A stretch of DNA of 64,000 nucleotides from Adiantum capillus-veneris (Eukaryota; Streptophyta; Polypodiopsida; Polypodiales; Pteridaceae), in assembly GCA_014529385.2 (NCBI GenBank), contig CM043946.1, positions 22,064,577 through 22,128,576 on the forward strand, written 5' to 3'. A program made the position numbers and the translations under genes. Shown here one piece after another: positions 41,528-52,161 of this stretch (position 1 is the stretch's first letter; each line of letters starts with the position of its first letter). Below the pieces are notes generated by a model. It was not told the origin of the DNA. It made no database searches and was given only the letters and a program-made list of their open reading frames with translations.

Positions 41528-42939
41528 TTTATTATAGAAACTCTCTAGAACAATGTGGATGCAAAGACATTCTTGTTTGTAGATGCCAAGGATTCATAGA
41601 AAACGAGGAGTTCATAAGAGACTTTTCATCTAGTACATGGGAAGCTTTAACCCGAAAGAACAATTGAAACTTAAGCTTGTTCTTGGGAAGGTGGTTGAAA
41701 AGACCACGAGAAGGAAATTAAATAAACTAAATCAAGGGAAAGAGAAAAGACGGGAGAAATGAAGTGTGCCTTCACCCGTGCTCTCCTTTGTCAAAGGCTT
41801 CAACGTTTGTCCTTTTGCTCACAATCTTCACGGATTGAAGAGCACATGATGCCTATTGCGGTGAAGTTTTTGTATTCAAATTTTAAGTATAATAATTTAA
41901 GATCTCCATTGTGTCTTCTGTATCAAATTCTCTTGTGTTGTACATATTTCTCTCACTGGTTTAATCCCACAGCCATCAGCATGGTGCTGACCCGACTTAC
42001 TAACCAAACATAAAATCCCTCGACAACGGAATGTTGGCAGTCAAACCAAATAAGCGCCCTTCGAGTCAACCCCTTCATTTTTAGCCCAACTTTTTATATC
42101 TATTATTTTTTGTAAAGCTTTGTAGTTATATGAGAGACTCTTATTTTATTCAGATCATCTTGAGTCTCTCTGAGCTACATCCTAGTTGTATAATTTATAA
42201 ACAGTTTGAGCCTTGTAAAGTCAGTCTCTAACCAAGAGTGCCCTAGGTATAAGCTTCAATTTGTAAAGTGGAAAAGGGGAAAATTATCATTATCAAAGTT
42301 AGAGTTTGAAGCATACAACTAAGAAGGGCTACTCTCATGCATCTCGTAATCTTCATATCTTGGGCTCTAGTAATCACAATTTGATTTCAAACCTTGTAGT
42401 GTGTTCCTTTTCTATTTCTCTTTCATTCAAGTATATTCATTTTCATTTGTGTTGTGGTTTATTACTATGCATTGGGACACTAAGTCTTCTATTTGGAGAA
42501 CGTTAATGACTCTTTCTTGACATTCCAACCATGGGAGATGTTTGTAGACCCTAGGGCGAACTTTTTGGTATGTTCTATTGCAGTTTCCATAACCTTGATC
42601 ATGATGGATTGTGATTTTAGTACCTCCTCAAGTTGCAACCAAACTTAGTGTCCCTTAGTGTCTTAGACCTTCTCCCAAAGTTTTGTAGCATTTAGACTTC
42701 GTTTGAGTGCCAAAATGCATTGACTACCATGTGCGATAAAATAGGACATAGGCAAATTGCTAGATCCAAGAGTGATAGATTTGCAGGTGCTAGAGATATC
42801 ATCATTCTATAGGTTTACTTATTTAGGTTGACACCCTCAGAGAGTCTTTGTGCCCCATCCGAGTTTATTCTTTGAGTATTGACATCATGTTAGTGCTAGA
42901 AAGTTATGATATAGATGTCGATCACAGTAACTCGCTAAC
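39451..42939. other. Unassigned stretch, no gene recognised
   Basis: About 3.5 kb without recognisable coding regions. A short minus ORF at 39532-39723 (contains DRTLRKTIHWLLEL and DPYHEPPKFYG) looks protein-like, but I cannot name it. There is a (GA)n run at 41498-41523. Small degenerate repeats of GCAAA and CATCTTACTAA words occur near 40850-40990. Confidence 0.5.
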
Positions 42940-45850
42940 ACCAGCATCATGAAGACTTAATTTTTAACCTATTCCATTGGAGTAGAAATAGGTTTGCATT
43001 CCTCAAGGCCAAACTTATGTAGTAATGTTTGTATGTAGCTCTCTTTACACAAGGAAATACCCCCATCACACTACCTAGAGTATATGTCTAGATAATGATG
43101 CAAGAGCCCCAAGACTTTCATTTTGAAAGTAGCATTCCTTGAATTGAGCAAGGTGTGTCTCATTCGGTTAGCAAAGCATCCACATATAGAACGACGATGA
43201 TAAATAAATTACTTTGATGATTGACATAGACTGTGATTTTTTTTTGGGCTGTTTTGAAAGACCCGTTTAACCAGATGACTTTCAGCTTTCTCATACCAAG
43301 CACAAGGAGACTGCTTGAATGCATACAAAGCTTTCTTACATTTGCAAACTTTATCTTCTTATTCTTTCTTGAAAAAGCCATAAGGATGTGATATATAAAC
43401 TTCCTCAAATATATCACCATTCAAGAAAGGTGAAACAATGTTTGATTGATGTATATTTCATTCAAAATGACCTACCAATGCACATAGAAAATCCATAGTA
43501 GTCATACAACAAGAGGGAGAAAACGTTTCTTCATATCAACGCCTTTTTTGTTGTGTATAACATTTTTGTTACAAGTCAAGCCTTTTGGTGATCAATCTCA
43601 GCATTTGGCTTATGTTTGAACTTGTAAACCCACTTTGTATTAATGGCCTTTTTGGCAATAGGCAAATCACATAGATTCGATGTGTCATTTTTTTATAAGT
43701 GCATCATATTCTGATTGCATTATAGCCATCCAGTCTTCTGGATTATGTGCTTCATCAAATGAAAGAGGTTCCTCCTCATCACATAAATTAGAAATATTCA
43801 AAGCATAACAATTTGATGCATACATGGAAACAACTTGAACAAGCAGAACTCGATATAGGTGCATCTAACAAAGTATGCACTATCCATTTTAGCATACCTC
43901 TGGCCTTCTCATTCTAAAGCCTTTTTACATCAATTACATCATGTACATCATGTAAATTTGCATGAGAAATAGGCTGATCTATACCATTTTCAAAATTTCC
44001 CATCGGCTATATATTTTCCTCATTGGAATTTATGTTCAAGTTTCCACCATTTAAAACATGCAAAAACGTATTATAAATGTTGTGTGAGCTTACATTACTA
44101 CCATTGGTACATGATAGCAAAGGTTGAAGGAAATATTCTACACACAACATCTCGAGAGACCAAGATACGTTTTGTTTTCAGATGGTATAACTTGTAACCT
44201 TTTCTTTTAGTACTATAACCAACATAAATGTATTTAACACCCTTAGCATCCAATTCTTTATGTTGCATTTGTGGCACAAAAGCATAAGTTAAGCAACCAA
44301 AAATGTGCATGAAAAGATGGATTTTTGTCATGCCATGCTTCATAAGGAGTCATAGACTGCAAGGATTTGGTAGGACACCTATTAAGTAGATATGTAGCAC
44401 AAATCATAGCCTCAAGACACAGAAAAAAGCATTAGGGAAAACTTGGACTCTTAAAGGGGCCCTATAAGGAGATTTGACTTTGCCTCTCTTGTCCAAAGTG
44501 GGCAACCCAGTGAACTACATAAACGCTTTGTCAAAACCCTATCAACCAATATATCATTGGAAAGATATTAGAAAGTAGGTTCTAAATCCCCAAACTCCAA
44601 AAACTTTGGAGTTGATTTGTAGAAGTTATGGGCTCCCCATTTAAGCTAAAATGTGGGGAGATATTCCATTTATAAGACAGAGTTGTCAGTTAAAAAAATG
44701 GAATCTTCTAGAATAAAAGGAATCTGATGGCAGGATATATATCAATGGATAGATCTCGATGAGTACATTCTAAATCCAAATTTTGATTTCATTTATAAGA
44801 AATTTAATGTGCACACATTTTGGACAAGACGGAGAAAGTGAAAGTCCTCCCCTAATGTGGCAAAGCTTGACTCTTGACTATACACCATGCCATCTCCACA
44901 AGCACTTCTTTATTCTTTCAACAACGCTATTTTGTTGAGGTGTATATGGAACTGAAATTGGTGCTTTATCCCACAATTATCCAAAAATGTATTAAACTCA
45001 TGAGACATATACTCCCCCCCTTGATTTGAATGGAGGGTACCATAGTACATTTAGAGACAATTTTAGCCATAGCCAAAAATTTCTTGAATGGGATGAACAC
45101 TTCAAATTTATCTTTTAGTAGATATGCCCATGCATTCCTAGAGTAATCATCAATGAAAGTCATGAATTATAGGTAATTGCCTAAGGATGGAGTTTTCATA
45201 TGCCCACAAATATCAAATATGCTTAAGTTGTAACCTACATGTAGCCCTTACTGACCCATCGGTTGGAAACTTTGACATTTCATCTTACCGTAAATAAATA
45301 CTTCACAAACATTCCTAGAAGGTGCTTCAAGTGGTAGCAACGAAGCAACCATATGGAGGTTTGAAAATGCAGCAAACTAGAAAACTTTAGATGCCTAAAA
45401 CATGCATGCCAAATTTTTTCATCTGAACAACTACATTTGCAAAATTTTCCCCACATTTGTTATACAAAGTGAGCTTATAAAACCCACGACACAAAATTCC
45501 AAATGCAACTATTTCATCACCAAAATTAAGATGAATTGTACATCTACCATTCATAAATTTGACAACAAGACCAAGGATAGCAAGTGCATATACAAATAAG
45601 AGGTTCTTTTTTATCCATGGCACATAAAGTGCATCAACAAGTGTGAAATAATTACCATTTGTAGTAGTTAGAATCAGGGGATCATTAAGCTACTACCTAA
45701 GAAGACTTTCCTTGCTTCCTTAGTTGACTAGAGACCAATCACAATGATGGGTATTATGTATAAAATGTTAGCTAAGGCCATTGTTGCCAGAATCTCTTCA
45801 TTCTTGAGAAAAAACACCCATGAAGCTTAATAAGGCTTTATTGGGGGTAG
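42940..45850 (-). pseudogene. Heavily decayed Ty1/copia pol
   Basis: Minus-strand pieces in copia order: 45387-45623 protease/pre-integrase (DALYVPWIKKNLLFVYAL, FGILCRGFYKLTL); 44966-45163 integrase (FIDDYSRNAWAYLLKDKFEVF); 44098-44343 integrase C-terminus (HIFGCLTYAFVPQ, YIYVGYSTKRKGYKLY); 43560-43800 RT start (EEPLSFDEAHNPEDWM); 43160-43420 RT core (KRKAFKQSP-like tail, VVLYVDALL in place of YVDD) and an end near LEECKPISTPME at about 42960. Stops and frameshifts occur about every 100-200 bp. RNase H and the 3' LTR are missing. It is older than the copia at 12.5-17.9 kb and is probably linked to the primer site at 48257. Confidence 0.82.
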
Positions 45851-46180
45851 ATCTATCTTAGAGAACATATTAACAATGCCTATATATGAGGGTTCAAATT
45901 AACTCCACACCTATGTCTACATGACAATGCATGTAGATATAGTATAAACCCTAATCTAGTACATCCGGATTACTTAAATGGACCAATCTAATACAAACCG
46001 CTATTTTTGAAGATCATTTGCATTTCTAGAATTCATTTTCATTTCTAAATTCTATTTGCGTTATTGAAGTCCGTTTGCATTATTTTACTTTGTTTGTCGA
46101 AGTCTGGTTGCGTTTTTTAAGTCCGTATGTGTTTTTTCTACCATTGGCCACTAGCTCTAAGTACCTCACATTCCCTAGCC

Positions 46181-46282
46181 ATGCCTGATCCCCCCACACC
46201 TCGATCTAGAGGTGCACGAAGATCAAGACCACCGGGTAATAATCTCTTCTTTATTGGTCAATGTCGATATTCGAGGGTTTGA
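46181..46282 (+). CDS. Micro-ORF core in family 3 arm R2
   Basis: A 33-codon frame beginning MPDPPTPRSRGARRS, with PPGNNLFFIGQ and a TGA stop at 46280-46282. Same core as the family 1 micro-ORFs, although no TNP2 gene is adjacent here. The DNA after the stop still contains the CCCACGTCTACATGA string that encodes the last residues of the 42-codon version. Confidence 0.4.
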   Translation: MPDPPTPRSRGARRSRPPGNNLFFIGQCRYSRV

Positions 46283-47617
46283 TATAAGTACACACCCACG
46301 TCTACATGACAATGCATATAGATCCAATACAAATCCTAATCTAGTACATGCAGATTACCTAATATGGACCGATCTAATACAGACCACCATTTTTGAAGAT
46401 CATTTTCATTTTTGGAATTTGTTTACGTTTTTGAAGTTTATTTGCTTTATTGAAGTCCGTTTGCAATATTTTACTTTGTTTGTCGAAGTTCGTTTCCGTT
46501 TTTGAAGTGGAGAAGACGCTTTTGAAGTCCGCTTGTTTTTTTCTACTTTAATTGTCCAAACATCTAGCAGCTAAACTTTAAGCATTTTTTTATGGCCAAA
46601 CACATAAGCAACTAGTTCTAGCTAAGACCTAAACCATAAGTGGACTGAAATAGCCCAACTACTTACCCTAAGCGGCTTGAATATTGACTAGCCTTTAGGG
46701 GCTATTCCTAAGCGGCTAAGTGGCTAAATAACAAAGCAGGTAGGCCTAAGTGGCTAAGTGATTGAATACCTAAGCATTTGGTCCTAAACGGCAATCCCTT
46801 AGCGGTTTAAATAATATTAGCCCTAAACAACTAACTGACTAAATAACGAAGAGGGTAGGCCTAAGTAGTATGGCTAAACGGCTCAATACCTAAGCGGATA
46901 GCCCTAATGGAAAGTCCTAAGCGGTTTGAATACCAATTATCCCTAAGTGGCTAAGCGACTAAGTGAGTGAATACCTAAGTGTTTAGCCTACAACGATCTA
47001 AATATGGACTACTCCTAAGTGGCCAAGCGACTGAATACTTAAGCGGCTAGCCCAAAGTAGCCAATAATTATGTCCGATTGATATAATAGCATCGATTTTT
47101 CATTAGCAGTTAAAATAACAAATCCGATCGTCGATTTGCAAAACACATGAAGTTAATCAAAGATAATTAGAACGTGACACTAAAACTTAAACGAAAACAT
47201 TTTAACTTATCTTTATAACACCTATGACAAGTCACAAATTAAAAAAATAGCATAATTTATTAATTTTCTAATGAATTTGTATAAAATCAATAGAACTAAT
47301 TATAAAATGGGCTATTTATTAAAATAACTATTTTTTTATGATCAAATTTCACTATCTTTCTTTGTTAATGATGATTTTTTATTAATAAAATCTATAAAAT
47401 AACAAAAGTTATATGCTCTTTTCATTTTTTCTGTGTTTGAAAATGTGTGTGTGTGCCATAGATAGTGTGTTTAGATTGTTGACAAATAATATGCATTTCT
47501 ATTTATTTGCGTGCATGTTTATATGCATGTGTGTGTGTATGCAAGAGAAGAGAATGATAGAGCACTCACATGCAGCCTATTTGAGCAAGAAGCACTTGAA
47601 GTAATGTCATCAAACTT

Positions 47618-47727
<110 letters not shown>

Positions 47728-48256
47728 TGTTACTCAGACACACACAAAATTGAAGAAACCTACTATGAATCTTGAAAAGAACCTCACCTTGTTGATAGGG
47801 GGGAGTGTGTGACTAGAGATCATGAGTCCAGAAATCCCTACAACACTAGATCTACATCGTGAGGAGGAGGAGAGCAAGGGAGGAGATGAAAAATGAAACA
47901 AAAATGCACAAGAAGAACCCACGGGTTCTATTTTTCTAGGTTTTTTCGCTACAAGTATCGGTAGAAGCGTCAAAATACGCGTCCAAATAGCCATCAAAAT
48001 ACGCATCCAAACTGTTATTGAATAAACAGCCAAACAGCCATCGAAAATTAGATTTTTGATTTTTTTTAAATTGGTTCTCCCTCCGGAATTACCTACACAT
48101 ATACTAACGTCCGCCACTGACATCGGTAATTTGATGTCGATATTTAGGTGATCTCTTCTAATGAGGCTTTGCACATGCCGTCTTGCCAAGCTCAATTTCC
48201 TTCTTGCTTGTCATGGTTTTCATTCAAAAATTCCCAAAATAGAAGCTTGAACTCAA

Positions 48257-48268
48257 GCTTTGATACCA
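48257..48268 (-). other. Copia-type primer-binding site
   Basis: The minus strand reads TGGTATCAAAGC, a common variant of the initiator-Met tRNA primer site. A TG at 48272 (TGACAACATG) could be the edge of the 5' LTR to its right. The site sits in a perfect AAGCTTGA/TCAAGCTT palindrome. It fits the 5' end of the minus-strand copia at 42940-45850. Confidence 0.6.
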
Positions 48269-48574
48269 CTTTGACAACATGTGTCATAAAAATCTAATAT
48301 CTACCCAACCCAAATGATTTTCTTATATTAAACTGATCATTTAATGTGGGAGAATAGACGGGAACAAGGGTTAAGAGTATAGACATGTGCTTACAGATCT
48401 ATCTCAACACGGGGCCAATGGTAAAGGGGTCCAAATGAGAGATGGTCCGTCATAGAGCAAGGCTAGCCAATGGAGCTTAAAATACCTTAGGGTTAGCTTC
48501 ATTAAAAACCTCCAAAGGTTAGTGCTAAAAGTCCTTTGGCCTTAGGTAAGATAGGACTGAGCTTGAGGTGGGAA

Positions 48575-48780
48575 CCCGACCCAATCTTGAGGTGCTTATC
48601 GTGCTTGATGACTCAGGTGCTTGAGGTGATTGAGGTGCTTGTCAATCTTGCTGACTAAGATGCTTCAGGTGCTTGTCGTGCTTGCCAACTAGGGAGCTTG
48701 AGGTGCTTGTGGGAACACCACCCAAGATTGAGGTGTTTTTTCATGCTTGTTGACTAAGGTGCTTGAGGGTAAGGTGTTCA
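48575..48780. repeat. GAGGTGCTTGTCGTGCTTG tandem repeat
   Basis: Four to five diverged units of about 50-60 bp, each with GAGGTGCTTG, CGTGCTTG and TGACTAAGG words. Confidence 0.8.
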
Positions 48781-50274
48781 AAAATCAAAGTCCCATCCCT
48801 ACAAGAGAGGGCAAGCCCTAAAGCTAGGGGGATGAGAGAGAACACACACACCCTCACACAAGGCAAGCTTGGTACAAAGAAATCAAATAGGACACTTGTC
48901 AAGCTCCTCCTTATGTTTCCCTCATGGTATGTCTCCCAAGGGGTCTAATGATAAATTAGTTAATTAATTAATTGTTTTTTCATTTATCAAGTGCTCGCTC
49001 TCAAGCGGGAAAGGGGGACACTTGTCCCAAGAATACTTGTTATGCATATGCATGTCATTGGCCACGCTTGCAGGGGTCCAATGAACTTCAAGCATAGCTA
49101 CAAGGGGGGGTCAATCAAACCAAAAAGGGGGGCTGCTTGGGGGGTATACTCTCCCACACTCACTCGCACACACTATCATTGTGTGAAGTGAAAAGTGAAA
49201 GAGCTCCATCTCCTTCTCCAAGTTAGTAGAGAAGTTAAGAGCCTACACCAACACTCTTGGCTATGGAATGAAAATCCAACCAAGAGCCATGCTTCAATAC
49301 TTAAGCTTGCCATCTTCTCCATCTTCATTACTATGCTATTGTGTATGCTAGAAAGAAGAGTGATGATAAGTGACGAACTACTTCTTTCTCCTATGGAATG
49401 TTTGTTCTTCCTCTTACCTACCCTCATTCGCCGCTAGCTCTCTCCACATTTCAAGGTTCTTGAGGCCTTGAGACTGAGGCTTGGGATAGTTAATTCTTTT
49501 TTCAAAGTTTATGTTATGCTCGTGATGCATGATGTTTTCCATCTTCATTGTATCATCTAGGTCACAAAGAACACAGAGATTGTATTGTACCAAGTTTCTC
49601 TTGATGGGAGAATCTATTATACAAATGCCTATCAGAGGGGGGACCGGATCCACATAAATCCGGCCCTCAACTGTTGTCATGTTCTCTAAATTCTCTCTGT
49701 TGCAAAATTTTTCTTCATGCCCAGTTAATTAAGTACTATGTTTATGTTGCTACCATTGATTAAGTTCACCCTCTATGCTCTCAAAGTAATCTTACAAAAA
49801 TTCTTTTCTAAGTTTCATAATTCTTCTACTCTCAAAGTTTATAGGCCATTTCCATTACATTTGTATTGGATCATTTGGTTTCCATTTTCTTGCTTGAGAA
49901 GAGAGGTACTTAAGTAGCCTATTAATGGTTGAATTTTTTAATTATATTAGGGTAAGTGGGATTGGGATCTATTATCAGTTTTGTTGAGCCCATTATGTGG
50001 GATATGGTGCACACCTCGGGAGATTTGGTCTTAATAATGGGGTCTTTCTAGACTTTCCTATGGCTTTACCATTATTGGGCCATAAGAAGTCCAAAAGGAG
50101 CTAGCCCTCTCGACAACTATGCAATATTAGACCCACTCCACTATTCTTTATAATTAACCAATTCGAGCTATGGGTATAGATACTTAAGTGATGATTTTCA
50201 AAGGCTAAGAGGAGTAGCAATTAGGTTTTCGATTGCCAAAAAATACACTAAGCAATCACACAAACTCTGTTAAC
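48781..50274. other. Leader or LTR region of the following gypsy, not resolved
   Basis: No coding region. It precedes the gypsy gag start at 50275 and probably includes its 5' LTR and leader, but I find no convincing primer site or TG...CA ends. Small ORFs at 49176-49680 show nothing recognisable. Confidence 0.4.
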
Positions 50275-50403
50275 ATGGCTGACAATAGTCAAGAGAATAG
50301 AATGAACATTGATAACTTTGATTTTGCATATGAAAGTGCTAACGATGATGCCCCCATGTTTGTCAATTATCTTGTTACTAGGTTGCATCAAGCTATGGGA
50401 AAC
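50275..50403 (+). pseudogene. Gypsy gag N-terminus, split by element B
   Basis: ATG at 50275 opens MADNSQENRMNIDNFDFAYE and runs 43 codons to AAC at 50401-50403, where element B begins. After the element the duplicated AAC at 57759-57761 leads into PALQAKVSQQLCAYG in the same frame, so the gag frame was open at the time of insertion. The identity as gag rests on the downstream CCHC knuckle, protease and RT on the same strand. Confidence 0.7.
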
Positions 50404-50424
50404 CACTACAAGAGGCTCTTCATA

Positions 50425-50540
50425 TTAGCGACGCTCACACAGCGACGGTCAAAAAAAAAAAATCCCGGTGTCGCTATAAGCGTCGCTATGAGCGTCGCAA
50501 ATTTCTTTGTAAATTTGCGACGCTCATAGTGACGCCGGCT
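50425..50540. repeat. Subterminal repeats and hairpin, element B 5' side
   Basis: GCGACGCTC and GCGTCGCTAT words in both orientations, including a 25-bp-arm hairpin (50480-50504 with 50511-50535, one mismatch, six-base loop). Confidence 0.88.
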
Positions 50541-50567
50541 GGGGTAAAAAAAAAACCGAGCGCGCCC

Positions 50568-50665
50568 AAAAACTCAGATCTGAGATCTGAGTTTTTCGGC
50601 GCCCTCAAGCAAGGAGCAGGTAACGCTCTCCCTCTCTCTCTCTCTCTCTCTCTCTTTTTCTTCTC

Positions 50666-50696
<31 letters not shown>

Positions 50697-50817
50697 AGAG
50701 GAAGGAGAGCCAGGTATGCTCCTTCCCTCTCCTCATTCTCATGTTCCCTTCCCCTCTTTCTCTCTCCCTCTCTCTCTCTCTCAAACACACACATACACAC
50801 ACACACATAGTGTTTTT

Positions 50818-50864
<47 letters not shown>

Positions 50865-51095
50865 AACAAAAACAAAAACGCACACACACATACATAAACA
50901 AAGAATGCACACACACATTGAGAGAGAAAAAGAGAGAGAGAGCATGCATAAACAAAAAACACACGCATTGAGAGAGGAAAAGAGAGAGAGAACATGCATA
51001 AACAAAAAACGCACACATTGAGAGAGGAAAAGAGAGAGAAAACATGCATACGATCCAAAAAAACGCACACACATTGAGAGAGAAAGAGAGAGAAA
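50568..51095. repeat. Palindrome and simple-repeat arm, element B
   Basis: Contains the AGATCTGAGATCT palindrome (50568-50598), CT (50632-50656), CA (50667-50692) and GA (50823-50860) runs and repeated CATGCATAAACAAA units. It is the inverted counterpart of 38160-38707 in A. The CTAAAT-type DNA at 51310-51448 follows. Confidence 0.9.
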
Positions 51096-51448
51096 CTAAT
51101 TTAACGTCGTAGGAAACTAATTAAAATTAAAAGACCTAAAGATCTAGCCGACGAGGAGTTGAACTCAAGACCTATTATTCAAGAGGGAAATGGCATAATC
51201 AATCTATCATACTTGGCATGGGTGATAGAAAGGTTATACCATTTATCTCTTTTTATTGGCACACACATCCACACACGCGCACACACACAAGAAGAAGAGA
51301 GTTATAACATCGTAGGAAACTATTTTAAAAGACGTTAAATATTAGGTTATATGTAGACTTACATTAAATTAGATTTAGGTTTATTTTAAACTAGATTTAC
51401 GTTTATTTAAGCTAGATTTAGATTTACGTTATATTAGATTAGATTTAG

Positions 51449-51657
51449 GTCTCCATAGACTGCGATGCCTGCATGAAGTGGGTGAAGAAAGCCCTCAATG
51501 GAATATAGGATATTGCTGCCTTTACTCATGGTGGGCTCCGTCGATCCAAAAGTACTGGTGAAATGTCTTCAGAAGATAGGGAAGAAGGTGGATCTTCAGG
51601 GCGGCAAGAGTCACTACATCCCCGACACAATGACCATCTAGACAACCTCTAGTCATT
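51449..51657 (+). pseudogene. Captured HMA gene fragment, shortened copy in element B
   Basis: Same sequence as the HMA fragment of A, on the plus strand here: VSIDCDACMK with the CxxC pair, then after a frame change the VDPKVLVKCLQKIGKKV segment and DLQGGKSHYIP. It stops at AGTCATT (51657) and jumps to CTAAAT-type repeat, so the linker, splice donor and intron part kept in A are absent. It differs from A by a few substitutions (for example Trp for Arg after CMK). Sharing by two elements means capture preceded their divergence. Confidence 0.72.
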
Positions 51658-51878
51658 AGACTTACGTTAAATTAGATTTAGCTTTATTTTTAGTTAGATT
51701 TACGTTTATTTAGATTTACGCTTATTTACGTTAGATCGAGTCCACGCAAGAATTACTTACGGTTTAGGGTTTAGAGTTAGACGAACAGTGAAAAGATCTA
51801 CTGTGAAAAGATGTTAAGATGAAGTGAAGTGCTACAGCTAGAGAAGAGGCAAAGGGGCTTTGTCCACTACATGCAGTA

Positions 51879-52007
51879 TCATGTAGACGTGGGTGTGTAG
51901 ATTTCTTGTACCCACAAATATAGGTATTGACCAATAAAGACGAGATTATAACCCGGTGGTTCTGATCTCCGTGCACCTCTAGACCGAGGTGTGCGGGGAT
52001 TGGACAT
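51879..52007 (-). CDS. Divergent micro-ORF upstream of TNP2, element B copy (42 aa)
   Basis: Minus-strand ATG at 52007 to TGA at 51879: MSNPRTPRSRGARRS, PPGYNLVFIGQ and EIYTPTST, the same length as in A. It lies 155 bp from the TNP2 start, with a (GA)n tract in between. The frame is conserved even though the adjacent TNP2 is disrupted. Confidence 0.5.
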   Translation of the reverse strand: MSNPRTPRSRGARRSEPPGYNLVFIGQYLYLWVQEIYTPTST

Positions 52008-52025
52008 GACTAGAGAATGTGAGAT

Positions 52026-52027
<2 letters not shown>

Positions 52028-52096
<69 letters not shown>
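52028..52096. repeat. (GA)n tract between divergent transcription units, element B
   Basis: About 69 bp of GA repeats, counterpart of the CT tract at 36690-36761 in A. Confidence 0.95.
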
Positions 52097-52099
<3 letters not shown>

Positions 52100-52161
52100 G
52101 ACGAAGAATGCCAATAGAATATTAAATTTGTTGTCCAGGTTATAAGTTTTTTATCCTCATT

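Noticed and set aside
50486-51074. ORFs up to 194 residues across GA/CT/CA runs of element B
   Set aside because: Low-complexity translations of simple repeats; the matching frames in A (38199-38715) differ in length and content.
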